Source: Cryptomeria japonica
Taxonomy: Eukaryota; Streptophyta; Pinopsida; Cupressales; Cupressaceae
Assembly (NCBI RefSeq): GCF_030272615.1
Contig: NC_081414.1
Span: 813,666,569-813,730,568 of the forward strand
Direction of reading: 5' to 3'
Length of the DNA stretch: 64,000 bases
Shown: piece by piece, positions 41,346-54,276 of the stretch
How positions within the stretch are numbered: the first letter of the stretch is position 1
Layout of the letters: each line of letters opens with the position of its first letter
Made by a program: the position numbers and the translations under genes
The notes under the pieces: generated by a model
Database searches by the model: none
What the model was told of the DNA's origin: nothing
The model's input: only the letters and a program-made list of their open reading frames with translations

Positions 41346-43116
41346 ATGCCCATTTTAACTAGAGCGCAGAGACGTAAGATCACAAAAACAAAAATAGAAA
41401 CATTTGAAATGACGAAAGATTATAGAAACATGGAACACCAAATGAAATACAAGAAGAAGACATAGCAGATCAACATATCAGAGAAATCAAAGAAGATACT
41501 AAATTCAATAATTTTATGGAGAAAATATTGGAGCAAGAAAAAGAAAAATATTTCCTAATGTTAGCAAAATCTGGTGCTACACTCCCCCAAGATTTTGATT
41601 AGAGCAATTTAGGACAAAAGAGAAGTGACCCTTTCCATGATAACGAATGACATGAGGAGATTTTTGGTCACAAAAAGGATGACACATCAATTCCTGATAA
41701 CACAAGAACTAATGAGGAAACTTCCATTCCCAAAAGGGATGAACTAGAAATTCTCAACAAGGCTAAATCTAATGAGGACACAAGAAAGAGTCAAGATGAT
41801 ATAAGAAGAGATCAAGATCATACTAGAATGCAAAATCATGGTAATACAAGAATAAATCATGTTGATAATCCTCTCACAACTCTTACACAACAAATGCAAA
41901 TGCTACAAACACAGATTCAAGATATGCAAAGAGGAACAATTAGAAGATACTCACTTCAAGAAACCTGTCCTTTCCCATTCGACATAAATCTAAACATGAC
42001 ACCATTTCCTATAGGTTGTGAAACTCCTAGATATTATAAATGTATGGAAGCACTAATCCCCAGGATCATAAATGAGAATTTTGCACGATGAGTATGGAGT
42101 TTGCACATGAGGATACATACTTGATGAGATTATTTCCAAAGAGCTTAAGTGGAATAGCTATGGAATGGTTCTCCAAACTTCCACCTGTAATTAGATCATT
42201 CATAGAATTGGTGGATAAGTTTGTTTCACAATACTCTTACAAAATTTGACATGAGGTCACAATGCTAGACCTATGTAATACTAAACAAAAGAGTGGAGAA
42301 CCTTTCATGATGTTTCTACATAGATGGAGACGTTTAGCTTCATGATATCCTCGTACGGTGCCAAAATATGAGAAAATGGACATATTCATTGACAACCTAA
42401 ATAGACAAATGAACTATCATCTAAAAATGCAATGTCATCAATTTTTTTGAAAAGATGATTAATAAAAGAATCAGAATGGAGGAAGCCATGGTAAAGAAGG
42501 GTGAATTGAAGTTCTACAAAGAAGGAGTTAATCCTCCTAACAACAATGCTAACAACTACAATGATCAGACCAAATTTTGGAATAGAAATTGAAATTTCAT
42601 CAATGATGGGATAGTGGATAACAACAATGTAAAACCAAAGCAACTAGTTTTCAATTTATCCAATCACTCAGCAATGGCTCAACAAAACAACAATCGCCAA
42701 AAATCAACTTTCAACAATTTCTTGCAAAGGAAATTTACAAACATTAGCGAATCACTTGGGTCAACATTAAAGACGCTTCTCGCAAGAAAGTTGATTACTT
42801 TTCTAAAAGGAAGAAACTTTGAACCTCAAGTGAAACCCTCTTAATGGAACGACAACCATTATTGCGATTTTCATTGAAACAAGGGACACCACACAAATAA
42901 ATGTCAGCAGTTGAAACATGTCATCCAAGATTTCATTGATAATGGAGTGATAACTGTGGATGGACATATGACAAAAGAATCTCATATAAATTTTAAAAGT
43001 CCACTTCTAAACTATGAGAAGGGTGAATCATCAGCAACACATAATGGTAAGGGTAAAGCAAAGGTGAACTATGCTCATGCATATGACAATGTGGTAAATG
43101 TGATTATGGTTAAATA
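41346..43116 (+). pseudogene. gag: Element F gag
   Basis: From ATG 41,346 (MPILTRAQRRK), with several frameshifts and stops. Recognisable parts align with A gag: FLMLAKSGATLPQDFD, LTQQMQMLQTQIQ, TPRYYK, EFAHEDTYLMRLFPKSLSG, WFSKLPPVIRSF, DLCNTKQKSGEPFMMFL. A knuckle CDFH...GHHTNKC lies at about 42,855-42,900. HVIQDFIDNGVITVDGH follows, as in A. Confidence 0.8.
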
Positions 43117-44132
43117 GAAACAACATCAAGAACCTGCTCATGCTATCACAAGAAGCAAAGCCAAAGTTGTTTTGTTAGGTCCTATAACTAACATGCCATC
43201 TACTTCAAAACAATATAGTCTAGTGGATCAACTATAGAAAAATCCTGCACAAATATCCATCTTAGAACTATTAAGGCTTTCACCTGCACATAAAGAAATT
43301 ATAGAAAAAGCATTAGTAGACACGACAATGTCCAAAGATCTTGATGTAGATCAATTCCAAACCATGGTGGGACACCTGACAACCCCTCACTGCTTGTCAT
43401 TCACTAAAGAAGATGACATGTCCTTGCAACATCCCCATAATTCTCCCTTGCATATTGAAGTCCTTATTCACAAGACGTGCGTTAAACATGTCCTAGTAGA
43501 TGGGGGAGCTGGCCTAAACATTTTCTCATTAAGTCTTGTTCATGCTATAGGTTATTCTAAAGATGTAGCTGATCCCTGGAAAAATATCACAACCAAAGTA
43601 TATGATGAAGAAGAGCATTCCTCCAAAGGAATTGTGATATTACCCATCAGAGTGGGACCTTTGTAGAAAGACACAACATGCCAAGTTCTAGAATTGGACA
43701 TCTTACAGCATACTTTTGGGAAGACCCTGGATACATGACATACAAGCTATTCCATTAACATATCATCAGTGTGTGAAATTTCCATACAATGAGTAGGAAA
43801 TCACGATCTCAGCAGATTCAAATCCATTCTAGTACTGTAGTAATCTAAAACTAGTTCAAGAGGTCATTGTTCCTCATAATAGGGAGGCATCATCTTCAAA
43901 CACACAATCCAAGGAAAAATCATTTGCCTCAATTTTGTCAAGCATGGAAAAACAAATGCAGCTAAGAGATCGAGGGAATGAGGAATATTCGCTATCATAG
44001 TTACCACTTTTTCCTAAATCCTATGAAAAACCATCAAATTCTAAACAACAACCAATTCTGAAACATCTTCCAATATTTGATGGAGTATTTGTTAGTGCTG
44101 GGACCTTATCACAGGAAACAAAAGACAAAGAT
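43117..44132 (+). pseudogene. pol: Element F protease
   Basis: The best open part is 43,328-43,666 with HVLVDGGAGLNIFSLSLVHAIGY: active site Asp-Gly-Gly instead of Asp-Asn/Ser-Gly. The upstream LLRLSPAHKEIIEKAL and downstream LPIRVGP match element A. The retropepsin end (GRPWIH) is disrupted by a frameshift near 43,700. Confidence 0.8.
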
Positions 44133-45480
44133 GTGCTACAATGGCTATATAAGGATGAACAAGTCCAACAAAAGATCAACAATGTTAGAATATCTACAGA
44201 AAAATATGGAAAAGGATTTAACGTTCTTCAGAAAATGGGATACACTGGAATAGGTCTTGTAGGAAAAAGAAAAGAAGGTTCCCAGAACCTATACAACCTC
44301 ATACTCAACATGCTACAAACAAATCAGGCTTAGGGTATGGACAAGTTACTCTACAAGAGGAAACATTTTCTAGCCAACAACAAGATGAACATGAAAACAA
44401 ACAAGAACAACTTGCAATTGAAAGAAGTAACATTTTCCAAACAACATGAACAAACAAACATGAAATGGAAAAAGAAGAAAGCTTCTAATCAATAGGAAAA
44501 CCATACTAAAGGTACCTCCCAAGTAGCATTAACTCCTAATCAAAACAAACAAGAAGCTGGTACAAATCAAGGAGAGTTGATATCAAGGTTGACAAAACTC
44601 AATATCAACCCCGAGGAAGTTAAATATGAGAGAAGAAAAGATATAGAAAGAAGAACAAAAGAAACAAATCAAATGCTATATGGACAAATCTGCAGATTGC
44701 AAGCTGCAAGTGAGACAAATTCTAATGAATGGGAATGGGATTCCTATCATTTTGAACAATCAGTAGAAGAAAATTGCTTTGAAGAAGATTTAGGTGTCAA
44801 TGTAGTTCCTACGTATCCAGGGCAAACATTAGGAACTAGCCCACCTAAATTAGAATCACTTTCAGTTGACTTGGACTTAATTGAGGATGATCAGGAGCTA
44901 CTTGCACGAGATCATCCTGATGAGAGTATCATGCTAGACATTGAAATACATATCGAAAACTTTGACATCTCTATCATGACCCTTAATACCCTTGAAGAAT
45001 CTCAAACTGAGGACCCCTTACCTCTAATCCATCCTTAACTTATTGATTGGGAAAATGAAAGACATACTGCCATTGATACCTTTCCTAATGACCATGCCAT
45101 ATCCTTATATCTTAATGCAATCGAACCCGCAAAAACTTTCACCTGGAATTTCAACAATGCATCTTCCAGTCAAGTGTGTGCCAAATCTCTCAGTCACAAA
45201 AGTGAAAATAAAGAAAATAATATCAGGTCTAATGCTAAAAACCATTTATTGGCAACATTAGATTGAGAAAAATTCAAAAGAAAGGATGCATCTAACGGCG
45301 AAAACCTCCTCGAGGCACCAAAAGATGGGAGATTTGACACCTTGCCTGAATACTATCAAGAAAGGTCATCCATTTTGATCAAACCAATAGAGGCAGTTAA
45401 CATTGGGACAACAAAGCAACCAAAGAGTCTACATCCAACAACTTCTCTATTAGAACAAGAAATGCAACAATATATGGAAT
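44133..45480 (+). pseudogene. pol: Element F pol: G-patch and acidic linker
   Basis: A well-kept G-patch, KYGKGFNVLQKMGYTGIGLVGK (about 44,200-44,270), is followed by an acidic linker (44,577-45,038) ending PLIHP, like the IIHPELIEW block of A. Stops at 44,331, 45,036 and 45,259 interrupt it. Confidence 0.75.
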
Positions 45481-45794
45481 TCTTCAAATGACGACAAATC
45501 AATTTCGCTTGGTCATATGCAGCCATGCTAGGGTTGGATCTAGATCTTATTATGCATCACTTAAATGTCAGTCTAGGAGTGAAACCAGTTAAACAGAAAT
45601 TAAGGAAGATGCATCCTCATATTGCTCTTCTTGTCAAAACAAAACTAAAGAAATTACTGGATGTAGGATTCATCAGACCTGTAGTGTATCCTCAATGGGT
45701 ATCAAATATCGTTCTTGTTTCCAAACTAGATAAAAGTATCAAAGTATGCACAGACTTTAGAGATCTTAATAATGCATGTCCAAATGATGACTTT
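45481..45794 (+). pseudogene. pol: Element F RT, N-terminal part
   Basis: INFAWSYAAM, KPVKQKLRKMHPHIALL, KLLDVGFIRP, WVSNIVLVSK and VCTDFRDLNNACPNDDF, cut by element G. The next codons, PLPNIDIIVD, are found at 51,899. Confidence 0.88.
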
Positions 45795-46158
45795 TGTGAG
45801 AGTTGAGGAATACAACACCACAGGAGCCCAAAGTTATCAGCAAGCTGAATAACCTGTTACAAGGAGAAGCAAGGAAGCAAATAACAAAAAAAAAATACAC
45901 AAAAAATATGCTCAAAAAGATGAGAGCTCCATATTCACAAAATGCGTAATGTGATAATAATACAAGGAAAAGAAAATTAACCTCTAATAGGTCAAGAAAC
46001 CCTAAAAGGGAAAAACTTGCCTTGCACATAATAATTAATAGAAGAATTAATTATTATGCACCTAATGTTAACTTAAGTGTAAAAAGAGATAATAGGGAAC
46101 TTAAAGAATTAAACAAATGTTATTTAATTAATCAAGTAAAGACCTGATTACTGTAACA
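45795..46158 (-). repeat. Element G 3' LTR
   Basis: 364 bp, TGTGAGAGTTGAG...ACTGTAACA on the plus strand; about 8 percent different from the partner at 51,532-51,895 by eye. Flanked on the left by ACTTT (45,790-45,794). Confidence 0.93.
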
Positions 46159-46368
46159 CCCCCGTTAAGCTAGACTTAGGGAGAAACTAAAACCTAGAAC
46201 AACTACTGAAAGTAGGAAAGATGGGTCCCAACAACAAGGCCTGATCGAGTATCCAAATACAATGAAATCTCTATGAAACAGAGAAAAAAGGAGAAAACCT
46301 AGTGGGAAAAAACTCCTCTCCAAAAAGAGATAAAAGAACATGCTGAAAGAAGAAGAAGAAGGAAGGCC

Positions 46369-48024
46369 TCATAAAGACCCCCCAAAGACAACTTCCTTCA
46401 CCCCAAGCATAGAGTGCAACTGAAGATAGCACGATGATGAAAAATGTTTCATGAAGATGTCTAGAACTTGCTTGGTAGTGGGAATGTACTCTAGAATGAG
46501 CGAACCATCTTGAATCAACTGGCGGATAAAATGTATGTGAATCTCAATGTGCTTCATTCGCTGATTCTCTATTGGGTTGTGGGAAATATGAGTAGAACTT
46601 TGATTGTCACATGAAAGAACAGTGGGACTATTAGGAGGAAAAAAAAACTTAGTCATCAACTGTCGAAGCCATAAGATCTCCTGACTGGAAAGCACAACAA
46701 CTCGGTACTTAGCCTCTATAGAGGATAATGCATGAACAATCCACTTCTTGCAAGGCCATGTGATAGGACTAGAGCCAAGACAAAAAACAAAGCTAGAAGT
46801 AGACTTTCGATCAGTGACATCACCAACCCAATCTAAGTTAGTGTAGCCAACAATGTGAGGTTCCCCTAATGTGTAGTGAATGCCATGAGAAATAGAGCTC
46901 TGAATGTACTACAAAATATGTTTAGCAGCTTGCCAATGAATCTAATGAGGATCATGGGAGAATCAAGAGACAAGGCCAACAACAAAGGAAAGATCAGGAT
47001 GGGTGTGAGTTAGGTACAACAAACTGCCAACCAATTGCCTGTAAAGTGTAGAATCTACTAAAGGAGTGGGACAAGTAGTAATCAAAACAACCCCTAATTG
47101 AAAAGGAGTGGGAGTAGGTTTGCAATAAAGCATGCCAAAGCACTGAAGCATGTCAAGAGCATACTTCTACTGGTAAATGTAGATCCCATCAGAAGACTGA
47201 ATCACCTGAAGACCAAGGAAATAGTGTAGAAGACCGATATTTGTCATCTCAAATTGGTCCATCAAGGCTCGTTGAATATGCTAAATCATAGAGGATGAGC
47301 TACCTATGATAAGGAGATCATCAATATATAGCACAAGAATCAGGATTGTACCCTCAAGAATTTGAATATGCACTGTGTGATCAGAATGACTACGGGTGAA
47401 ACTAGTGGAGATCAAGAAAGAATCCATCTTCTCATACCAAGCTCGAGGGGCCTGTTTGAGACCATACAATGAATGAAAAAGTCTGCATACCAAAGAAATG
47501 TTCTACACAAAACCTTGAGGCTGTTCCATATAGATTTCCTCCTGTAGGTCCCCATGCAAGAAAGCACTCTTCACATCCATATGAAAAATGGGCCATCCCC
47601 AAGAAGCTGCAAGAGATAGTAAAAAGCAAATAGAGTTCATCTTGGCGATAGGAGCAAATGTTTGGGAGTAATCAATACCCTCAACCTGCAAGAAACCCTT
47701 CAAAACAAGACATTCTTTGTACTTATCAATCAAACCATCAACGACATACTTAGTGTGATACAACCAACGACACCTAACCATCTTTCTGCCCTTAGGAAGA
47801 GGACATAGATCCCAAGTGTGATTCCTCATCAAAGAAGAATACTCCTCCATAGCACGATCCCACTCAGGGTGTCCTGTAGCCTCTGAAATATTTTGAGGAT
47901 CATCTAAAATGGCATGACTCAAAAGAATAGAACCCACAGTATGAGAACAGGTACGATGAGTATTAGAAGGATCACCAACCATAGAACCCGTTGCCTCAAC
48001 AGTAAAGCGAGCCCACTTGGGCAT
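46369..48024 (-). pseudogene. pol: Element G reverse transcriptase and RNase H
   Basis: RT block: HTWDLCPLPKGRKMVRCRW, DYSQTFAPIAKM, DVKSAFLHGDLQEEIYMEQP, LYGLKQAPRAWYEKM and the catalytic LYIDDLLIIGS (about 47,310). RNase H: VGYTNLDWVGD (first Asp replaced by Asn), ALSSIEAKYRVV, CDNQSSTHISHNP and the terminal tail. Nonsense codons at 47,503, 47,281, 47,167, 46,963, 46,942 and 46,909 (plus-strand low coordinates). Confidence 0.9.
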
Positions 48025-49335
48025 CTAAGGTGGAGTAGGTAGAGGTGGGAATGGTGGATCATCATCACCATCATCAGAATCATCCTAAAAATAATCCTGA
48101 AGAGATGAAGTGGGAGGAGTAAGAAAAGGAGTAGAGACGTGAGTCAGGCTATCCACTTTGGAAAGGCGCTCATCAAATTGAACATCCTGTTGAAACATGA
48201 CCTCTTTGGAATCAGGATCAAACAACCTATACACCTTAACATCCTCATAGTAGCCAACAAAAATGAGGGGTTGGCTCTTCCGCTCCATGGCTTTCCTCTG
48301 AGCATCAAGAATAAAAGCCCATGCCTTACTGCCAAACACTCAGAAAAAAGAAACATCAGGTTTGTCATGAGAGCAAGCCTCCTCAGGAGTCATTTGTTGA
48401 ATCACCTTGTGAGGTGTCTAATTCTAAATATAGTTGGTACAATCCACTCCCTCAGCCCAAAAAGATGAATCCATGGAGCTGGACTGAATCATACAATTCA
48501 CTATCTCATGTAAAGTTCTATTCTTGTGCTCAGTGACACCATTCTACTGAGGGTTGTAGGGAATAGTAAACTGATGCTGCAAACCATGCTTAGTGCAAAA
48601 ATATCTGAAAGTCTGATTCACATACTCCCCCCCATTATCTATATGTATCCACCGAATAGAACAACTAGACTGCTTCTCTACAAATGTCTTGAAGATTCAA
48701 AATGAATCAAAGACATCAGACTTGTACTTAAGAAAGTACACCCATGTGCGTCTGGAGAAGTCATCAAAAAATGTGAGTACATACTTGGCCCCCAAAAAAG
48801 GAGTGGGAAATGACATGAGATCACTATGAATCAACTCCAAGGGTGCCAAAGCATGAGGGGCTCTTCCATTTGGAAAGGGATCTTTGTGATGCTTGCCAAG
48901 CACACAACCATGACAAACACCATTAGTGTAGGAAATTTGTGGGAGCCCAAGAACAAGTGCCTGTGTACTCATCTGCTAAAGATATCTGTAATTGACATGG
49001 CCCAAGCACTCATGCCAAAGATTACTCACTTAATCTACATGTGCTATAAGAGACAAACTTGCACCTGAAGAGGGCTCAAATCCATCAAATATGTACAGAC
49101 GAGATGCAATATCAACACTCCCAATAGCCACAACCAAATCAGAGTCATGGAGGTCCTGAATAACCACATCATGTGGTGAGAACTCAATTGTCTTACCAAA
49201 GCCAAAATGGCAAATATGATAAATGGATAGGAGGTTCATCAAGATGTCAAGGACAACTAGAACATCCTGCAAAGTACCCCCATCTAAAGAGGCAGAACTT
49301 GAGCCCAAGATTGAAAGCTGAATTGAGTCACCCAC
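48025..49335 (-). pseudogene. pol: Element G integrase
   Basis: Zinc domain LWHECLGHV ... GVCHGCVLGKHHKDPF; core residues in LELIHSDLM, WIHIDNGGEYV and NGVTEHKNRTLHE, so Asp, Asp and Glu are present. Then VFGSKAWAFI and FVGYYEDVKVYRLFDP, the conserved region after the core. Stops include 49,030, 48,976, 48,697, 48,544, 48,424, 48,418, 48,340, 48,085 and 48,025. Confidence 0.88.
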
Positions 49336-50394
49336 TACAATCTGTCAAGTACCACAAGAGGCAAGAGAAGTAACCAAATGCTGAGTGTGAGTCATATGGT
49401 GAGAATCACCAGAATATAATATCCAAGTGGACCCATAGGTCGAAGCTTGAGCAGTGAGAGCATGACCTTTCCCTGTGGAAGGAGAAGACACTTGAGGTGA
49501 TGAGATGTGATGCCGTTGCATGGCTTCCTCTAAAGCCTCTAAGTGTTCCCAGCATCTGGAAACTGAATGTCCTTCCTTGCCGCAAAAACTGCAAGTGTCT
49601 CATGATTTCTTCTTAGTCTTGGAGGAAGACTCACCCAACCATGAAGATTTCCCATGTTTTAGAGGAAATGGTGGTTTAGAATCAAACTTAGGAGGTGGCT
49701 TGGAGGAATGCTCACTACCTGCAGAATTATTCTTTGGCTTCGGTTTCTACTTTTGCTTCTCCTTAGAGGATTGAACAACCAATGCTTTGTTCTTGGACCC
49801 TGAGAGCATGTCAGGCTAGGAAAGATGAGACCGCTCACGAGACAAATGCTCACAAAAAACATCAAAGGTAAGCATTGTGAAATGAGCACCCAAGCCATCC
49901 ATGGTGGAGTAGAAAGTAGAGGCAAAAAACTGAAAATGACCTCGAAGCTTTGAAAGAATGAAATGAATGCACTCTGTGTCTGTCTTGATCTTGCAACATC
50001 CCTAGAGAAAAAATCTGGTACTCTTGAACTTGTTCAAAAAATCCTCAATGGTGGGAAAGGAATCAGGTGAAAAAGAAACCAACTTTACCTCAATCTGTAA
50101 TGTCTGAATCTCATTAACCCTCCTGAAGAGAGACTCAAACTTCAACCACATAGCGCGAGGAGTGAGAAACTCATCAAGGTGAATTAGAAGACTATCAAAG
50201 ACATGCAAAGAGACAAAACCCATGGCCTCATCCATCTTGTTTCTATGTTGAAGAAGCTCATAAGGATGCTAAAATAGAGGCTGAAACTCATCCAAACAAG
50301 ACCACAAACCTCGTTCTTGGAGAAACCTCATGATGTGGGGCTTCCAAGTGTGATAGTTATGTGATGTCAACAACTCAACTGAAGGATCTACCAT
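49336..50394 (-). pseudogene. gag: Element G gag and protease start
   Basis: ATG 50,394 (MVDPSVELLTSHNYHTWKP), with the copia gag block MRFLQERGLWSCLDE, ALF/SLFRR...LQIEVKLVSF and a CCHC knuckle CSFCGKEGHSVSRC (about 49,555-49,597). The protease site reads WILYSGDSHHMT; relatives have Asp-Ser-Gly, so the catalytic Asp is Tyr here. Stops at 50,269, 50,002, 49,816, 49,747, 49,600 and 49,345. Confidence 0.85.
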
Positions 50395-51519
50395 GAAAAC
50401 TCTACACCTGCACCTGCTTGTTGGTTTTTTTTTTTATGTGATCTTTTAGAATAGACAGAAGATGCAGAAGGGTTTATTTGTTTTGAGAGTTTTGGTGTTC
50501 TAGATTTCTGATATAAATGGCAGAAATCAAGTAAAAACACCCCCACAATAGATAAACCCAATCCCTAGTACATATTGATGAGAAGGAAGTAGTGCATAAT
50601 CAAAACACATTCAAACTGAAATATCATGTACCTGATTAAAAATATGAGAAACAAGATCACATATTTGAATAGAGCATGCCGAGAGCTTTCCAACACCTAT
50701 TTGTTTTTGACAAAACGAAGTCCGTTTGCCTATTCTACGGTCTCGAAAGTGCAAAAAAGAGACCCAACTTTGACTAAAAAAAAGTATAGTCAAATAGAAA
50801 AATCAAGCAAAAAGTCCAACATCATGAGGTCTAGCTTGGAACTAGCTTTTTGATGCCTATTTGTTTTTGAAAAAATGAATCCATATGCTCAAGATATGGC
50901 CAAAAAATGAACCCCCCCTTAAAGATACAAGAGGGTGGAGGTCTGGTGGTAGAGCCTGGCAGTGGTGGCGCTTTGACAATGCTTTGGGGTGGAGCGGCGG
51001 AGGTGCAGCGGTGGCATGCGTGAGTGGAGGAGGTGGGCTGTAGTGGAGCGGCGACCAGTGGCGACAGGGGCCGACGGGGGCTGGAGGCCGGCGGGGAGGG
51101 GCCCGCGTTGATAGGTCTGTTCGGCTAGACTCTCAGGGGGTACCCTCCGAAACCCCAACTTCAATTTTTTTTTTTGATTTTTCAAAAACCTTTTTTTTCT
51201 ATTTTTTTTTCAAAAAATTGGCCTGCATGTCGTAAAAAGGCAATTTTGTTTTTGAATTTTTTTCGTACTACGTGCCAGAGTCGTATGACATGGTACTGAA
51301 GAAAAATTACCCCCAGATGCTTAGGAGTCAAAACTAGGCAAGTTTTATACGACTATAGGGGTTTTTGGGCCTTCTAAGCATAATGGTGAGGTTCATTTAG
51401 GCCCAAAGTGCTCAGAAAAAGGGCCTATCCCTAAGTGCATAAAAAAAACTTCCTAAAACCCCAGATCTGCTTCCAATGCAAAAATTCTCAAAATAAGAAC
51501 ATATAACTATAGATCTAAA
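50395..51519 (-). other. Element G leader
   Basis: 1.1 kb, no gene. It has a GC-rich stretch (50,930-51,130, GGCGG-type repeats) unlike the rest of the window and several CGTA/TACG motifs near 51,226-51,350. Confidence 0.5.
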
Positions 51520-51531
51520 GCTTTGATACCA
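51520..51531 (-). other. Element G primer binding site (initiator tRNA-Met type)
   Basis: Minus strand TGGTATCAAAGC, one G to A change from TGGTATCAGAGC, directly adjacent to the LTR. Confidence 0.85.
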
Positions 51532-51895
51532 TGTGAGAGTTGAGATATACAACACCATAGGATCCCAAAGATCTCTGCAAGCTGAATAACCTGTTACAAG
51601 GAGAAGCAAAGTAGCAAATAACATAAAAAACAATACATAGAAAATATGCTCAAAAAGATGAGAGCTCCATATTCACAAAATGTGTAATGTGATAAAATAC
51701 AAGGAAAAGAAAATTAACCTCTAATAGGTCAAGAAACCCTAAAAGGGAAATCCTAGGATTGCACATAATAATTAATAAAAGAATTAATTATTATGCACCT
51801 AATGTTAGCTTAAGTGTAAAAAGAGATAATAGTGAACTTAAAGAATTAAACAAATATTGTTTAACTAATCAAGTAAAGACTTGATTACTCTAATA
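51532..51895 (-). repeat. Element G 5' LTR
   Basis: 364 bp partner of 45,795-46,158. Its outer end reads TA instead of TG in element sense (a C to T change on the plus strand), followed by ACTTT. Confidence 0.93.
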
Positions 51896-52378
51896 ACTTT
51901 CCTTTGCCTAACATTGACATCATTGTGGATTTAACTGCTGGACACTCTATGTTTTCTCTAATGGATGGTTTCTCAGGATATAATCAAAATAAAATAGCTC
52001 CTAAAAATTGAGAAAAGACAACTTTCACATGTGCATGGGGTACCCTCTGCTGGAGCGTTATGCCATTTGGACTCAAGAATGCAGGTGCTACATATCAAAG
52101 AGATATGAAAATGATATTCGATGACATGATGCATACATTCAAGGAATACTATATGGATGAAATATTGGCCAAATCATACAATAGAGAAGAACATATAGGA
52201 ATACTGGAAAAGATATTTGACCGGTTAGGACAGTACAAGCTATGGCTCAATCCCAAGAAATGTGCCTTTGGTGTTACTTCAAGTAAGCTATTGGGATACA
52301 TTGTTTCAACTAGAGGTATGAAATTTGATCCAACCAAGGTCAAAGCAATCATGGAAATGACATCTCCCAAGAATATCA
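51896..52378 (+). pseudogene. pol: Element F RT, catalytic part
   Basis: Continues from 45,794: PLPNIDIIVDLTAGH, LMDGFSGYNQ, a TGA at about 52,009, WSVMPFGLKNAGATYQRDM, then YMDEILAKS where relatives have YVDDILAKS (second catalytic Asp replaced by Glu). FGVTSSKLLGYIVSTRGM follows. It ends at SPKN-I, split by element H. Confidence 0.88.
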
Positions 52379-52418
52379 TGATGAATACTAAGAGGTGGGG
52401 GGGGGGGGGTGAATTAGT
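52379..52418 (-). repeat. Fragment of a third H LTR
   Basis: TGATGAATACTAAGAGG, a G run and GTGAATTAGTA match the LTR ends at 53,070 and 59,573, then jump to gag sequence. Outer edge at the TATCA duplication. Confidence 0.85.
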
Positions 52419-53069
52419 AGTGTGTCCTTCCTTGAGACAATTAAAGAAAACATGTTTGAACTTTTACTTACCTTTATCCTTTGGTGTTGGTTGATTCAAG
52501 CTTCTTCTCTAGCTTGACAGTGCTCTTATTGAATTTGGCAAGTATTTCCTTTGACTAAGTAAGTTCTTTGGTAATAGCAACATTGGATTCCTTTAAGGTT
52601 GAATTCTCAAAAATTGTCATGTGTACTTCACCTTGCATTTCTTCCTTTTCCATTTTATTTTCATGAAGATGAGTGGTAAGTGCATTGATCTCTTGCTTCA
52701 ACTTGGAGATCTCATGATCTTTGTCTTTTACTAGATCTTCAACTTTCCTCCAGTTCTCAAGCTCTTGACACATTCTGATAGTTAGTCCTTCAAGTTCCCT
52801 TCTTACGTTGGCATTGGATTCATTTAGTTTTTCAACTTCTTGAACTAGGGCTTCCATTTCCGCTTCATCAAAAGAACTATTTTCAGTTAGCTCCATCAAT
52901 TTTTCAGCATGCTCTCTTCTTTTTGCCTGAGAGGTCTTATATTTGACTTTAAGTTCATCATAGGCTTATTCAGTCCGAGTGAGCCGATGAGTAAGTTCCC
53001 TCATAGTGTATTCCCCCATATCTCTTTCCAAGTGGTTAGAATTATAGAAAGGTTGGCTCTGATACCAAT
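52419..53069 (-). pseudogene. Second, truncated H internal region (gag start)
   Basis: About 650 bp parallel to 58,840-59,570: primer site (53,055-53,067), MRELTHRLTRTE, then coiled-coil gag (LENWRKVEDLVKDKDHEISK, THLHENKMEKEEMQGE). It keeps 7 bases missing from the right copy near 59,493, so its frame is better preserved there, but has its own stop at about 52,965. It ends within the first zinc knuckle region. Confidence 0.85.
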
Positions 53070-54276
53070 TGATGAATAGTAAGAGGGGGGGTGAATTAGT
53101 ATACCAAAAAATAGCGAACTCAAACACTTTATCAGTCTAGCAGCAAATCGATATAACAGTTTAACTAAAAAATTGGTTAACACAAATGCAAACCAAACAA
53201 CAAGTAATACATTCACCCAAAGAAGCACAATCACCATAACACAAGAGATTTTGACATGGAAACCCAAATGGAAAAAACCACGGTGAGATGAAACTCACAA
53301 GTAACTATCTGCAGAATAGTAACCAGACCGGTTAAGGTCAGACCGGTTATGGTCATACAATGTTCTTTACCAGAATAGATCCTATTAGGAATCTCAATCT
53401 CTATTAGGAGATAAGTCTGATTAAAGACTACCCTATGAGAGGATTTCAAATCCACAGATGTGAATCACCTTGTTAGAGGATTTACAAAGGCTTTTCTGGG
53501 CCTACTCGGTTAAGGGTTTCTGACTTGTCAAAGATGTGAGTAATCAACAAGTGAATGATCTAGCAAATGGCATAGTCTTCTTCATTAGATCCATGGTAGC
53601 TCATTGCTAATGGATTTTAGCATTACTTAAGTCTTCAGTAAATCCACACTCTATTACACCACACAAAATTGATCTTCTCTGTTAAGATCACACATACAAG
53701 AACTCATCAACCACCAAAAACACTAACAACTACACACACTAAAACCCTAGACATGATGTCCTTAAAAGGAATCCGATTTCATGTCGGTCCAATAGGATTA
53801 CAATGCAAGTTCCTAGGTTCATTGTATCTAGACACATTTGGTAACATGACACAAAATCATCGTCAAAGTGTCAATGGATAGTAACTCATCACAAAAATAT
53901 ACCGGTTGGTAACTCATCACAGAGTATTACCGATTTATACAACTTTACCGATTACCGGTTGATAACTCAGAGTAATACCGATTTAACTATTAAATAGATT
54001 ACCGGTTTACCAAAAATGAAGACTCAAAAAATGATAATTGCCGATTCTAGTTCCTTTGCTACGTTCCGCTTGAGATCCTCAAACCGCTTGAGGTCATCAT
54101 GCTGCTTGAGATCTTCATGCCTCTTGAGATCGGTAAATAGTTTCTACAAAACACCGATAGTCTAAAGACTACAATATAATACCGGTTGAGCATAATTCAT
54201 ACATTCAAAAATTGATCTCATAGCAAGTGTGTGTTCATCAATGACAATCACAACATAATCATCAAAAATGCCAATA
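53070..54276 (-). repeat. Element H middle LTR
   Basis: 1,207 bp, plus-strand start TGATGAATAGTAAGAGG. Similar throughout to 59,573-60,783, with small indels. Next to it (54,278-54,288) is the purine tract AAAAGGGGAC on the minus strand. Contains several ACCGGTT motifs. Confidence 0.9.

Larger units (their letters stand above)
45795..51895 (-). mobile_element. Element G: Ty1/copia retrotransposon
   Basis: 6,101 bp with two 364-bp LTRs and a perfect target duplication ACTTT (45,790-45,794 and 51,896-51,900). Order in its sense: 5' LTR, tRNA-iMet-type primer site, leader, gag, protease, integrase, RT, RNase H, 3' LTR, which is the Ty1/copia order. One frame runs from ATG 50,394 to 46,369 with 21 nonsense codons and no frameshift. 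Confidence 0.93.
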
